A stretch of 64,000 bases of DNA from Akkermansia sp. (GCA_022787425.1 JALFWB010000022.1:1-64000); one strand, 5' to 3'. Positions 17,502 to 25,604 are shown, counted from the stretch's first letter. The notes: generated by a model from the letters alone, not told the origin. Numbers and translations are program-made.

Positions 17502-17530
17502 ATAGTGCCACATATCCGCCGCGGCGTCAA
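17502..17530 (-). promoter_or_regulatory. Possible promoter of the DEAD-box gene
   Basis: Minus strand TTGACG (17530-17525), 17-base spacer, weak CACTAT (17507-17502), 10 bases before the ATG. Confidence 0.35.
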
Positions 17531-17635
17531 GCCAAATTCACGGTATGACGGGGAAATAAGCCTCCGGGGTGTAGAGCGTTGCCGTCTGTTTTCGTTCCTC
17601 TGAATTAAATTTTCAGCCATTCCGTGTTTTTTTGC

Positions 17636-17665
17636 TTGACTGTTTAGGCTGCTGCATGCTATTCT
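17636..17665 (+). promoter_or_regulatory. Promoter of ankyrin lipoprotein-TMEM43 operon
   Basis: TTGACT (17636-17641), 18-base spacer, TATTCT (17660-17665). Unlike most promoters here it leaves a leader of about 67 bases, and a GGAG sequence sits nine bases before the ATG. Confidence 0.6.
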
Positions 17666-17739
17666 TTGCCCGAGCGGTAAGGAGCTTTTGGTAGGCTCGG
17701 AGGCTGCTCCTTTCATCAAACTTAACCGGAGATTGATTT

Positions 17740-19086
17740 ATGAAGACCAAAGACCTGATGGCATTGGCTGCGTTCTGCGGCTGCGCCCTGTTCGTCTCCT
17801 CCTGCGGGGATGACAAGAAGGGCGAGACCCCCGCAGCCCCCGCTGCTGCGCCTGCACAGGCTACCGCTGCGCCTGCTGCTACCCCCGCCGAACAAGCGCC
17901 CGCTGCTGCGCCTGCGCCGGCAGCTCAAGAAATGTCAACCGCAACCCCTCCCGTTGCAGTAACACCTCTTGCGCCTGAATCCCCTGCACCGCAGGCAACT
18001 GCCCCCGCTGCCCCGAAGGTTGAGCTCGGCAGTGTTAAGTCGTACGATGATTTGCTCTCGGTGACCAAGGTTGCACGAAATGAGGAAGCGAAGGCTGTCT
18101 TCACGGCTTTGAAGGAGGGCAAGGCGGACATCAATGCCGAGATGCCGGAGGGGCACAAGACGCCGCTCGCTTGGGTGGCTCAGCGTGGTCTGGCGGATGC
18201 CGCCGCGTTCCTGATTTCCCAAGGTGCGGATGTGAACCAAACCTGCGGCAAGGCTAAGTACACCCCCTTCATGCACGCAGCGTGGAGCCAGGATATTCCC
18301 ACGATGAAGGTGCTGTTGAAGGCCGGTGCCGATCCCAAGGCTGTGGACTGGGACGGCCGCACTGCTCTCTTTGATGCCCTGCGCCGCGGGCCTTTCTCCA
18401 TGGGCAGTGCTCCGGACTACAAGGCTTTGGCGGACTTCTTTGTGGATGAGTGCGGTTTGGACCTGAAAGCCGCTGACGAGAAGGGTGTGACGCCGCTGAT
18501 GTATAACATCGTTTACTACACGCCGGATCAGCTGCAGCACCTCATCAGCAAGGGCGCTGACCCGAAGGCCAAGACCAAGGCGGGCCTGAGCTTGGTTCAC
18601 TATGTGTGCGGCAACGGTGACCCCGCCAAGGCTCTGGAGCAGCTCAAGGCCTTGGAGCAGTACGACCTTGATTACAAGATGGAGGGGTATGAGGGCCCCA
18701 CAGCTCTGCACCGCGTGCTCACTTCCCGCCGTTGCAAGGATGCCATTCCTTTGCTGGAGTACCTGTTGGCTAAGGGGGTGCGCTCGGATTATGCTTGGCC
18801 GAAGCTCAAGATGGGCTTGCTTTACGCTGCTGCCACGAACATCATTGCGGACAGCCCCGCTCTGGTGCAGTACCTCATTGACCACAAGTTGGGCGATGTG
18901 AATGAGGTCCTGCCCTCCAGTGGTGCTACGCCGCTCATGGATGTGAAGAAGGACTTTATGGTGGAGGTGCTCATCAAGGCCGGCGCAGATCCCAAGATGG
19001 TGGATAAGGCCGGTAAGACGGCTTATCAGCGCGCAACGCGTCCGGAGGTCAAGAAGGCTTTGGAGGCTTGCGGTGTGACGGAATAA
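17740..19086 (+). CDS. Ankyrin-repeat lipoprotein
   Basis: 448 residues. The N-terminus is a lipoprotein signal with lipobox FVSSC, followed by an Ala/Pro-rich linker of about 70 residues (residues 28-95) that would hold the domain away from the membrane. From about residue 120 there are ankyrin repeats, for example KTPLAWVAQRGLADAAAFLI, GADVNQTC, MKVLLKAGADPKAVDWDGRT, KGADPKAKTKAG and VLIKAGADPKMVDKAGKT. The role is likely protein binding at the periplasmic face of the inner or outer membrane; no enzyme motif is seen. It heads an operon with the TMEM43-like gene 21 bases downstream. Confidence 0.85.
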   Translation: MKTKDLMALAAFCGCALFVSSCGDDKKGETPAAPAAAPAQATAAPAATPAEQAPAAAPAPAAQEMSTATPPVAVTPLAPESPAPQATAPAAPKVELGSVKSYDDLLSVTKVARNEEAKAVFTALKEGKADINAEMPEGHKTPLAWVAQRGLADAAAFLISQGADVNQTCGKAKYTPFMHAAWSQDIPTMKVLLKAGADPKAVDWDGRTALFDALRRGPFSMGSAPDYKALADFFVDECGLDLKAADEKGVTPLMYNIVYYTPDQLQHLISKGADPKAKTKAGLSLVHYVCGNGDPAKALEQLKALEQYDLDYKMEGYEGPTALHRVLTSRRCKDAIPLLEYLLAKGVRSDYAWPKLKMGLLYAAATNIIADSPALVQYLIDHKLGDVNEVLPSSGATPLMDVKKDFMVEVLIKAGADPKMVDKAGKTAYQRATRPEVKKALEACGVTE

Positions 19087-19107
19087 CTCTTACAACCCAA
19101 CAAACAT

Positions 19108-20487
19108 ATGGCAGTAACAGAAGTAACAGAAGAAGGCTGGGGCTCGCGCCTCGGTAAGTCGTTCGGCGGTGTCATCGTCGGTATCATCCTCTTTTTCGGC
19201 TCCATCGCTCTCCTGTGGTGGAACGAGGGGCGCGCCGTGACCACGGCGAAGGCCTTGGCCGAGGGCGAGGGAAATGTGGTGGCCGTGAAGGACATCAGCA
19301 AGGTGGACAGTGCCAACGCGGGTAAGCTCGTCCACATGTCCGGTGAGGCGGCGACAACGGAGACCCTGACGGATCCCACGTTTGCGCTGTCCAAAAACGC
19401 CATCGGGCTCTCCCGCAAGGTGGAGTACTACCAGTGGGTGGAGCACAAGTCCGAGAAGCGGGAAAAGCAAATGGGCGGCAGTGAGAAGGTGATCACGACC
19501 TATACCTACTCGAAGGAGTGGGTCAGCAGCCCGCAGGATTCCTCCGCCTACAAGGAGGCCGGGCATGAGAATAGGGTCTTCATGACCCTGCCGGGCGACT
19601 GCGATGTCCGCGCCAAGGAGGTGAGCTTCGGCGCGTTCAAGCTGACGAGCGGCCAGATCTCCCGCATCGGCGGTGAGGAGTCCGTCTCTCTGGAGGAGTA
19701 CACCATCCCCGTTTCCATGGCGAACAACGCTGAGGTGCAGGGGGGTAACACGCTCTACCTGCATATGAACCCCGGTCGTGTTGTGCAGCCCGTAGCTACC
19801 ACGGTGCCCGCCCCCGTAGAGGGTCAACCTGTCGCGCAGCCCGTAGCTACCACGGTGCCCGCCCCCGTAGAGGGTCAACCTGTTGCGCAGCCCGTAGCTA
19901 CCACGGTGCCCGCCCCCGTAGAGGGTCAGCCTGTCGCGCAGCCCGTTCAGCAGCCGACGATCGTGTTTGACACCGAGGCGCAGATCGGTGATATGCGCGT
20001 GCAGTGGAGTTTCGTGGCCCCGCAGCGCACTATCAGCTTGGTCGCCGTTCAGGTGAACAACACCTTCGAGCCCTACACGGCAGAGGACGGCGGCGGTGAG
20101 GTGGACCTGCTGACGGACGGTGTGAAGTCGGCTAAGGCCATGTTCAACGATGCGAAGTCTGCCAACACCATGTTGACTTGGATCCTCCGCGGCGTCGGTT
20201 TCTTCGCCATGTTCATCGGTCTGAGCATGCTGGTGGCCCCGCTTGAGGTGATCTGCGACGTCCTGCCCTTCTTGGGCAACATCGTGGGCGCGGTCTCCAA
20301 GGGCGTGTGCTTCGTCATCGCTCTGGTCATCTCGCTGCTGGACATCGCCCTGGCTTGGCTCTTCTACCGCCCCGTGGTCGGCATCATCCTGCTTGCAGCT
20401 GTCGCCGGCGTCATCTACTTGGCAAAGAAGGCCCGCTCCAAGAAGGCAGCCCCCGCTCCCGCTACCCCCGCAGAGCCGCAGAGCTGA
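19108..20487 (+). CDS. TMEM43-like membrane protein with internal tandem repeats
   Basis: 459 residues. An N-terminal membrane helix (VIVGIILFFGSIALLWWNEG) is followed by a large loop domain beginning AVTTAKALAEGEG, and three or four helices near the C-terminus (FFAMFIGLSMLVAPLEVICD and later). The helix ending in WWNEGRAV, the long extracytoplasmic domain and the PLEVICDVLPFLGN segment match the TMEM43/LUMA family (PF07787), whose bacterial role is poorly known. In the middle of the loop domain the block VATTVPAPVEGQPVAQP is repeated three times from near-identical DNA. The last residues are Lys- and Pro-rich. It is co-transcribed with the ankyrin lipoprotein. Confidence 0.8.
   Translation: MAVTEVTEEGWGSRLGKSFGGVIVGIILFFGSIALLWWNEGRAVTTAKALAEGEGNVVAVKDISKVDSANAGKLVHMSGEAATTETLTDPTFALSKNAIGLSRKVEYYQWVEHKSEKREKQMGGSEKVITTYTYSKEWVSSPQDSSAYKEAGHENRVFMTLPGDCDVRAKEVSFGAFKLTSGQISRIGGEESVSLEEYTIPVSMANNAEVQGGNTLYLHMNPGRVVQPVATTVPAPVEGQPVAQPVATTVPAPVEGQPVAQPVATTVPAPVEGQPVAQPVQQPTIVFDTEAQIGDMRVQWSFVAPQRTISLVAVQVNNTFEPYTAEDGGGEVDLLTDGVKSAKAMFNDAKSANTMLTWILRGVGFFAMFIGLSMLVAPLEVICDVLPFLGNIVGAVSKGVCFVIALVISLLDIALAWLFYRPVVGIILLAAVAGVIYLAKKARSKKAAPAPATPAEPQS
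19786..19938 (+). repeat. Three 51-base tandem repeats inside the TMEM43-like gene
   Basis: Units at 19786, 19837 and 19888 differ by only one or two bases and encode 17 residues each, followed by a few bases of a fourth. Being in frame, copy number could vary without breaking the gene. Confidence 0.9.
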
Positions 20488-20507
20488 TTGACCCGAACAT
20501 TTCCTAC

Positions 20508-20541
20508 ACGGTGCCCGAGTTCCCCTTGGGCACCGTTTTTC
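20508..20541 (+). terminator. Terminator of ankyrin lipoprotein-TMEM43 operon
   Basis: ACGGTGCCC and GGGCACCGT pair around an 11-base loop, followed by TTTTCT. Confidence 0.85.
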
Positions 20542-20655
20542 TATCCCCCACTGACTCCTTCTCTGTTGTCATGGTAAGGGGCTTGTTTTTCCGTTCGTAA
20601 TGATACGCCTGAAGCATGCGGGTATGTGTCAATGGGCGGACTTTTTTTTGAATAA

Positions 20656-20843
20656 TTCGGGATATCCGGTATTGCAGCGGGAGCGGATGCGGATCCGAAT
20701 GCGGCGAATTGGCGGAAGGATACGCCGCTGATGCATGCCTGCCGGCATGGTTATGTTGAGATTGTTCGCATGCTTCCGGCGGCCGGTGCGGATGTGAACG
20801 CTCGCGATGAGGATGGGTGGACAGCGCTGATGGGGGGGCGTTT
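20656..20843 (+). pseudogene. Ankyrin-repeat gene fragment
   Basis: An open frame after a stop at 20653-20655 encodes AAGADADPNAANWRKDTPLM, then HACRHGYVEIVRML and [16 protein letters not shown], about one and a half ankyrin repeats. There is no start with promoter or signal peptide, and after residue 60 the sequence stops resembling ankyrin. It looks like a remnant of a gene similar to the lipoprotein at 17740 or the large protein at 47641. Its 3' side runs into the end of the Sel1 gene on the other strand. Confidence 0.65.
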
Positions 20844-20903
20844 CGTCAGCGGTTCACGCGATAAATCTTCGTCATGCGCGCGGCCGTCGGGACTTCCGGC
20901 GGC

Positions 20904-22259
20904 TTATTTTTCGGCGCGTTTGTTGAGGCGATGCGCAACGTAGGCAGGGAGGCCGAAGGCAAGGATGAGAACGAGGGGAATGAAGACGAAGTAGAATAGA
21001 TTGAGGTAGAGGCGGCAGGTGGAATCTCCGGCGGCGGAGCCGGTCTTCCACCAGCGGTAGCACTCCGTGGGGCTCCAGGAGAACCCGGAGAAGGGGTTGA
21101 GGTGCATGAGACCGCGCTTGGCCATGGCCTCCGGTGCCCCCAAGCGGGATGCTATCTCGAACCAGGTGCCGGCGAGAGAGTCCTCGCTGTGCTCATCATA
21201 ATAACGCGCCAGACGCAAGGCCGCCGCAGCAGAATTGTAACGGGTGGCCGCATGTTGAAGCAGGGTGAGAGCCTGTGCCTCGTCCGCCGCCAGCCCCTCA
21301 GCCCCGGTGAGGAGGAGATCCCCCAGCTGCTCGGTTGCTGCCACATTGCCCATGGATGCAGCCTGGCGCAGGTAGCCGACAGCATCGGCAGGTTTTTTCT
21401 TTTGCAAAAGCCGTTGGGCCTTGGCGTAGATAGCATTCGGAACGTTCGCCTTGGCCGCGATATCAAGGTAGTGATCCCCCTTTGTCTCATCCTTGGGCAG
21501 CACCTTTCCCTGCAGGTAGGCCGCCGCCACGGCATAGGCCATCAGTCCATCGCCGGAGGAATCCGCCGACCGAGCCGCAAAGCCCAAGGCCTTCGCTTCA
21601 TCACGGGGCAGCAGAGTTCCCTCGGCGTAGGTTTTGTAGAGCAGGGAGCAGGCCCAGTTATGCCCCTCCTCAGCCAGGGGAGTCAGGAGTGTCAGCGCGG
21701 CCTCGGTGTTCTGCTCCGTACCCGTTCCGCAGAGCTGCATGTAGCCCACCCAGTAGCGCAGTGTGGCATCCTGCGGGGATTTGCCGAGGGCATCGGTGTA
21801 GAGCTCGAAGGCATGTGCATAGGCTTGAGCGGACTCCTCTTTCTTACCCTTTTGGGCGAGCAGCTCGCCCCGAATGAACTCCGCCGACGGCTCACCCGCA
21901 GCTCCCGCGCGTTGCAGCCACTCCAAGGCCTTCTCCGTGTCCGGTGGGGTGTAGTCCTTACCGGTCAGGTAGTCCGTACCCAACACCAGCATGGCCTTCG
22001 TATCGCCTTCCTCTGCCTTCTTGGTTAACAGATTGCGATAAGTCTCTGCCCAGCGGCGCGCTTGCTCGTAGTCACCTTTTATCGCATAGCGCATGTAAAC
22101 CTGCTGCGCCGCATGAGCATCGCCTGCCTCGGCATCCTTTTTCATGGCGGCAATGGCGGACTCGAATGCGGCATCCGCGTCCGCAGCGTTGTCCTGCGCG
22201 GCGGCAAAGGAAAGGGCGAAGAGAAGGGAAAGGAGAATTTTACCGGATTTAACAAACAT
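20904..22259 (-). CDS. Exported Sel1-like repeat protein with C-terminal membrane anchor
   Basis: 451 residues. Signal peptide ILLSLLFALSFAAAQ, then Sel1/TPR-like repeats through most of the protein (for example EKALEWLQRAGAAGEPSAEF, ALTLLTPLAEEGHNWA, AVGYLRQAASMGNVAA, ALTLLQHAATRYNSAAAALR). Near the C-terminus is one membrane helix (YFVFIPLVLILAFGLPAYVA) followed by a basic tail, so the repeats face the periplasm with the tail in the cytoplasm. Sel1 proteins are scaffolds for protein complexes; the partner here is unknown. It lies 68 bases downstream of the pseudouridine synthase gene, with a hairpin between them, and no promoter of its own is evident. Confidence 0.85.
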   Translation of the reverse strand: MFVKSGKILLSLLFALSFAAAQDNAADADAAFESAIAAMKKDAEAGDAHAAQQVYMRYAIKGDYEQARRWAETYRNLLTKKAEEGDTKAMLVLGTDYLTGKDYTPPDTEKALEWLQRAGAAGEPSAEFIRGELLAQKGKKEESAQAYAHAFELYTDALGKSPQDATLRYWVGYMQLCGTGTEQNTEAALTLLTPLAEEGHNWACSLLYKTYAEGTLLPRDEAKALGFAARSADSSGDGLMAYAVAAAYLQGKVLPKDETKGDHYLDIAAKANVPNAIYAKAQRLLQKKKPADAVGYLRQAASMGNVAATEQLGDLLLTGAEGLAADEAQALTLLQHAATRYNSAAAALRLARYYDEHSEDSLAGTWFEIASRLGAPEAMAKRGLMHLNPFSGFSWSPTECYRWWKTGSAAGDSTCRLYLNLFYFVFIPLVLILAFGLPAYVAHRLNKRAEK

Positions 22260-22279
22260 GGATAGGGAAGGGGGGCAAT

Positions 22280-22310
22280 CACCCCGGACTCATGAGCGAG
22301 TGCCGGGGTG
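22280..22310 (-). terminator. Intergenic hairpin between rRNA pseudouridine synthase and Sel1 genes
   Basis: CACCCCGG pairs with CCGGGGTG, with an inner ACTC/GAGT stem. No U-run follows, so it may only reduce read-through or protect the upstream message. Confidence 0.5.
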
Positions 22311-22327
22311 AGATTAATGAATCGTGT

Positions 22328-23497
22328 TTAACGGCTGAAGCCGCGTCCGCCGCGAGGGCCGTCGGGTCGCCGGTTACCGAAGGACTTACGGTCACCGAAA
22401 GGTTTGCGACCACCGCCGAAGGGCTTGCGATCGCCGAAACCGCGCCGCTCACCGTCGAACTTACGCTCGCCGAAGGGCTTGCGGTCACCGAAACCGCGCC
22501 GCTCGCCATCGAACTTACGTCCACCGAACTCCACGCGTCCGCGCGGTGCCTTACCGAAAGGTCTGCGCGGATTCTCACGCTCCGGCTCGAACATCTCACC
22601 CTCCTCGAACTTCGTGTTGACCCCGGGGACCTCCGCATCGGACTCGAAGTCGGCGGGATTGAACACATAATCCTCATCGTCATCCTCCGCCGGAGCCTGC
22701 CCCTGAGCAGGTCCACTCTTGGGCTTGAAGGCCTGTTTAGCACTCACCATCCCCTTGCGCGGGCGCGGATTGACGCCTGCGAGAGCCACCTGCTCGGGAG
22801 TCAGCAGTGCCGTGTGACCCGGCTCGAGGTCACCGCCCCACAGGGAACCGATGCGAACGCGCACCAGCTTGCGCACACGCAGACCCAAGCAGGCGAACAT
22901 CTGCCGCACCTGCCGCTTCAGCCCTTGCTCCAGCACCACACAGGCGCGGCGGGGCGAGAGACGGGAGACATACTTGGCCTTGGCCTGCCCCTCCGGAATG
23001 CGCACGCCCTTCAGCAGCTGCATCAGCACGCCGGTGTCGAAGGCCTGATCCAGAGTCACCCAGTACTCCTTCTCCACTCCGCCGGCGGGGTGTGCCAGGC
23101 TGCGGCTCAGCTCCCCGTTGTTGGTGAAGAGCAACAGACCCTCGCTGTCGGTGTCCAGTCGGCCGATATAATTCACATAACGGTACTTTGCAGGCAGCAG
23201 GTCGTACACCGTCTTCTCGGCTCCCTGCTTCTCCCGGCTGCAGACGAAACCGCGCGGCTTGTTCAGCAGAAGCACAACCTCCGCCTTGGGCTCCGCTCGG
23301 TGGCCGTCTACCTTCACAAAGTCGCTCGGCACCACACGCAGTCCGGGGGTGTCCACCACCTTGCCGTTTACTTCCACGCGCCCCTCTTGGATCAGGCGGT
23401 CTGCCGCGCGGCGGGACTCATAGCCGCACGAGGCTAAAAACTTATTAAGGCGCACACTCCCTTCCGGGGCGCCGGGGTAATCACTCTTTTCTGGCAT
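22328..23497 (-). CDS. 23S rRNA pseudouridine synthase (RluB/RsuA family) with repetitive basic tail
   Basis: 389 residues. An S4 RNA-binding domain at the N-terminus (VRLNKFLASCGYESRRAADR) precedes the catalytic domain with NYIGRLDTDSEGLLLFTNNG, where the Asp of RLD is the catalytic residue, and LEQGLKRQVRQMFACLG. It isomerises specific uridines in rRNA. The usual protein ends near residue 245; this one continues with an acidic linker and then a repetitive tail of FGDRKPFGERKFDGERRG-like units ending in RGGRGFSR, an RGG-like RNA-binding region. The tail is encoded by near-identical 54-base repeats, so its length may vary between strains. Confidence 0.9.
   Translation of the reverse strand: MPEKSDYPGAPEGSVRLNKFLASCGYESRRAADRLIQEGRVEVNGKVVDTPGLRVVPSDFVKVDGHRAEPKAEVVLLLNKPRGFVCSREKQGAEKTVYDLLPAKYRYVNYIGRLDTDSEGLLLFTNNGELSRSLAHPAGGVEKEYWVTLDQAFDTGVLMQLLKGVRIPEGQAKAKYVSRLSPRRACVVLEQGLKRQVRQMFACLGLRVRKLVRVRIGSLWGGDLEPGHTALLTPEQVALAGVNPRPRKGMVSAKQAFKPKSGPAQGQAPAEDDDEDYVFNPADFESDAEVPGVNTKFEEGEMFEPERENPRRPFGKAPRGRVEFGGRKFDGERRGFGDRKPFGERKFDGERRGFGDRKPFGGGRKPFGDRKSFGNRRPDGPRGGRGFSR
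22421..22519 (-). repeat. 54-base repeats in the pseudouridine synthase tail
   Basis: The plus-strand block from 22421 recurs from 22475 with four or so differences in 45 bases. Shorter related units continue to about 22390. All are in frame. Confidence 0.75.
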
Positions 23498-23554
23498 AAA
23501 TCAATCAAATAGGATGGGGACGGTCTCTCGACCGGCCGGGAATATCGGGGCAAA

Positions 23555-23588
23555 GAAGCCTCGCGGCCACATGGAACCGAGAGGCTTC
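23555..23588 (-). terminator. Terminator of the small basic protein gene
   Basis: On the minus strand GAAGCCTC and GAGGCTTC pair around a long loop, followed by TTT. It lies 46 bases after the small basic protein stop codon. Confidence 0.6.
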
Positions 23589-23633
23589 AAAAGGTTCAGC
23601 TATCGCGTCCTTTGCAAAAGAGCAAGCGGGCGA

Positions 23634-23789
23634 TCAGGACTCGAACTTGGTCTTCGGCAGGCCGATGGGGCTCTGACCGGGCTTCCACTGTCCGCGCTCC
23701 TTCATGAGCTTCACTCGCTCGAAACGCTTGAGAACAGAACGCTTGCCGCCTACGGTACCGGTTGCTTTAAGTGTGGAGTGTTTAGACAT
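23634..23789 (-). CDS. Small basic protein of the Verrucomicrobia/Chlamydiae type
   Basis: 51 residues starting MSKHSTLKATGTVGGKRSVL and ending in LPKTKFES, with 14 Lys/Arg. The pattern RSVLKRFERVKLMKERGQW and the closing GLPKTK match, from memory, a short family restricted to Verrucomicrobia and Chlamydiae (TIGR04137) thought to be linked to the ribosome or rRNA. The size and composition resemble a small ribosomal protein. It has its own promoter and terminator, so it is a separate transcript and probably strongly expressed. It is the best taxonomic marker in the window. Confidence 0.8.
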   Translation of the reverse strand: MSKHSTLKATGTVGGKRSVLKRFERVKLMKERGQWKPGQSPIGLPKTKFES

Positions 23790-23842
23790 ATCTCTCTGAT
23801 TGTGTAAAGGTTGACCTGCATCACTGCAGAATGCGGTGGACT

Positions 23843-23871
23843 CTTATACACCGTTCCATGCAGAAAAGCAA
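23843..23871 (-). promoter_or_regulatory. Promoter of the small basic protein gene
   Basis: Minus strand TTGCTT (23871-23866), 17-base spacer, TATAAG (23848-23843). The leader is about 47 bases with a purine-rich AGAGAGAT just before the ATG, unlike most promoters in the window. Confidence 0.55.
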
Positions 23872-23879
23872 GCACAAAT

Positions 23880-25007
23880 TCAAGATTTCTGCGACATATC
23901 GGGTTGGTCGGGGGTATTTTGCACCGGAAGAGCGCGTAGGATGAGCTGTTGCACCCCGGTGTTCTGCATATAGCCCCGGAATGCCCCTGCGGCGCGCGTG
24001 CCCGCAGCGAAAACGGGGACCACGGTTCCGGAGTGTTCGTTTGTGCGGAAAGCGGCGCGCACCTCACCCCGGGCTGCATCCCCGTTCAGCAGGGCAAGAC
24101 CGGCCGTCTGGTGGTCTGCCGTGATGACCAGCAGAGTACCCGGGTGACGACGTGCGAATTCCAGCGCAACTCCGACGGCGCGGTCGAATTCCAGAAGCTC
24201 CTGAATCATCCCCCGCAGGTCTCCCCGGTGCGCCGCTTTGTCAATTTGTGAGCCCTCCACCATCAGGAAAAAGCCGTTCGGGCAGGGGGCCAGGTGATCC
24301 AGCGCGCGATGCACATCCTGCGGCAGGCTGGCCTTGCGTTCGACGGCGGCAGGAAGGTTGCCCGGGGCCGTCAGCTCTGCAAGGCGCCCGTCCTCCCGCA
24401 GACTCTCCTGTTGTTGCGGGGTAAAATGAGCCGAGCCGCCGCCCATCACCACCTGTGGCCGAAACCGCAGGAGGGCCGCCGCTATCTCCGCTGTCCGGCT
24501 GCGGTGCTCCACCTTGGCGTAAAAGGCTGCCGGTGTGGCGTCTGTGATGTCGCTGGTAACAACAAGCCCCACCGCCATGCCACGCCTTGCTGCCGCCTCG
24601 GCCAGGGATTCCTGCGGCTCACCCGCTGCATTCAGTCCCAGGCAACCGTTTCTCGTCTTGCAGCCGCAGGCCAAAGCCGTGCCTGCTGCAGCGGAATCCG
24701 TGATGGTCTGCGTAGCAGAGACGGTGCAGGCCAAGGCTGTGTGCGGCAGCGTGAGTAAGTGGAGCTGCCCGCCGTTGACCAAGGCCGCGCAGCTGATTTG
24801 TTCGAGCCCCATGCCGTCCCCGATCATGTAAATGACGTTCCGTACCGGCTCGGTTTCCCCCGGCATTTGCGACTCCCGCGCCACCTCATGCTGCACCTCC
24901 CCGGTCACGCAGCAAGGCACCGCCTCTTTCGCGGTAGCCATCCCCCCGATAAGTGAAACGGTCCCGAGCAGCGACCACATCCAACGGAATGCAAGACTCT
25001 TCTTCAT
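23880..25007 (-). CDS. phoA: Alkaline phosphatase
   Basis: 375 residues from the ATG at 25007. Signal peptide (FRWMWSLLGTVSLIGGMATA) then the alkaline phosphatase fold: IYMIGDGMG (metal Asp), ATQTITDSAAAGTALACG with the nucleophile serine in TDSAAAGTA, EGSQIDKAAH, ITADHQTAG and NEHSGTVVP with metal-binding His/Asp. It releases phosphate from monoesters in the periplasm using zinc and magnesium. Slightly shorter than E. coli PhoA. Two cysteines near the mature N-terminus and CGCKTRNGC could form disulfides. The start is supported by a promoter whose -10 ends nine bases upstream; no obvious pho box is seen. Confidence 0.9.
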   Translation of the reverse strand: MKKSLAFRWMWSLLGTVSLIGGMATAKEAVPCCVTGEVQHEVARESQMPGETEPVRNVIYMIGDGMGLEQISCAALVNGGQLHLLTLPHTALACTVSATQTITDSAAAGTALACGCKTRNGCLGLNAAGEPQESLAEAAARRGMAVGLVVTSDITDATPAAFYAKVEHRSRTAEIAAALLRFRPQVVMGGGSAHFTPQQQESLREDGRLAELTAPGNLPAAVERKASLPQDVHRALDHLAPCPNGFFLMVEGSQIDKAAHRGDLRGMIQELLEFDRAVGVALEFARRHPGTLLVITADHQTAGLALLNGDAARGEVRAAFRTNEHSGTVVPVFAAGTRAAGAFRGYMQNTGVQQLILRALPVQNTPDQPDMSQKS

Positions 25008-25016
25008 GCCGAGTCC

Positions 25017-25046
25017 ATTATATTCCTTCGCCCCCGGTAACGGCAA
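25017..25046 (-). promoter_or_regulatory. Alkaline phosphatase promoter
   Basis: Minus strand TTGCCG (25046-25041), 18-base spacer, TATAAT (25022-25017), nine bases before the ATG. Confidence 0.65.
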
Positions 25047-25160
25047 GCCGAAACCCTGCCCTGAATGCTTTTTTATGCAGTAGGGATACCGGACGCCCGA
25101 TTTTCGACACCGCGCAGGGCAGGGGTGCGGAAGATTTTGCGCGGCGGGCGCAGCTTGGTG

Positions 25161-25190
25161 TTGACTCCCCGCCGGGCGACGAGGTATAAT
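25161..25190 (+). promoter_or_regulatory. Thioredoxin promoter
   Basis: TTGACT (25161-25166), 18-base spacer, TATAAT (25185-25190), nine bases before the ATG; a nearly leaderless start is expected. Confidence 0.75.
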
Positions 25191-25199
25191 AGCTGCGTT

Positions 25200-25511
25200 A
25201 TGAGTTTAGCAGCCTATACAGCGAGCGTGGACCTCACGCAGGGAAATGTGGCACTGTTTTTCAGCGGCCCCTACTGCGGCCAGTGCAAAATGGTGAAGCC
25301 GATGATCGAGAAAGCCTCCCTCTCCGTCAAGGATAAGGTGACCGTGTTGGAGGCGGACACCGGCAAGCCGGAGGCCTTGGAGATTGCCAAGAAGTACGGC
25401 GTCTCCGCCCTGCCGACTATCGTGGTGCTCAAGGGCGGCGAGCTTGCGGGCAAGCTGGTGGGCGCAGGCCAGGCCAACATGCCGAACATTCTCAAGGCCC
25501 TCGGGTGCTGA
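25200..25511 (+). CDS. Thioredoxin-family protein with CGQC active site
   Basis: 103 residues, the size of a classical thioredoxin, with no signal peptide, so cytoplasmic. FFSGPYCGQCKMVKPMIEK holds the redox pair CGQC in place of the classical CGPC, and VSALPTIVVLKGG contains the cis-proline. Replacing the Pro by Gln is expected to shift the redox potential and may favour other partners. The start at 25200 was preferred to an upstream in-frame codon at 25065 because the promoter lies between them. It is a single-gene unit closed by its own terminator, facing the citrate synthase gene. Confidence 0.85.
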   Translation: MSLAAYTASVDLTQGNVALFFSGPYCGQCKMVKPMIEKASLSVKDKVTVLEADTGKPEALEIAKKYGVSALPTIVVLKGGELAGKLVGAGQANMPNILKALGC

Positions 25512-25540
25512 TCGCCTCGTTCCTTCATCCCCCCGCAGTT

Positions 25541-25566
25541 CTCCGGAGCCCCGGGGGGCTTTTTTG
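25541..25566 (+). terminator. Thioredoxin terminator
   Basis: A short GC stem (AGCCC/GGGCT) followed by TTTTTT. Confidence 0.7.
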
Positions 25567-25571
25567 CGCCG

Positions 25572-25604
25572 AAAAAAAAGGGGCTGCCCTCTGCGGACAG
25601 CCCC
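25572..25604 (-). terminator. Citrate synthase terminator
   Basis: Minus strand GGGGCTG and CAGCCCC pair around an 11-base loop, followed by eight T. It sits back to back with the thioredoxin terminator. Confidence 0.9.

Noticed and set aside
17570-17600. GGGGTGTAGAGCGTTGCC near 17570 as another copy of repeat segment 1
   Set aside because: Only about 20 bases show loose similarity and no further blocks align, so chance is more likely.
17492-17739. tRNA or small RNA genes in intergenic regions
   Set aside because: I looked through the larger gaps for the T-loop GTTCGAATC pattern and cloverleaf arms and found none.
19786-19938. Regularly spaced repeats considered as CRISPR
   Set aside because: Units are contiguous with no spacers, in frame within a gene; the same holds for 22421-22519. 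No CRISPR array is present.
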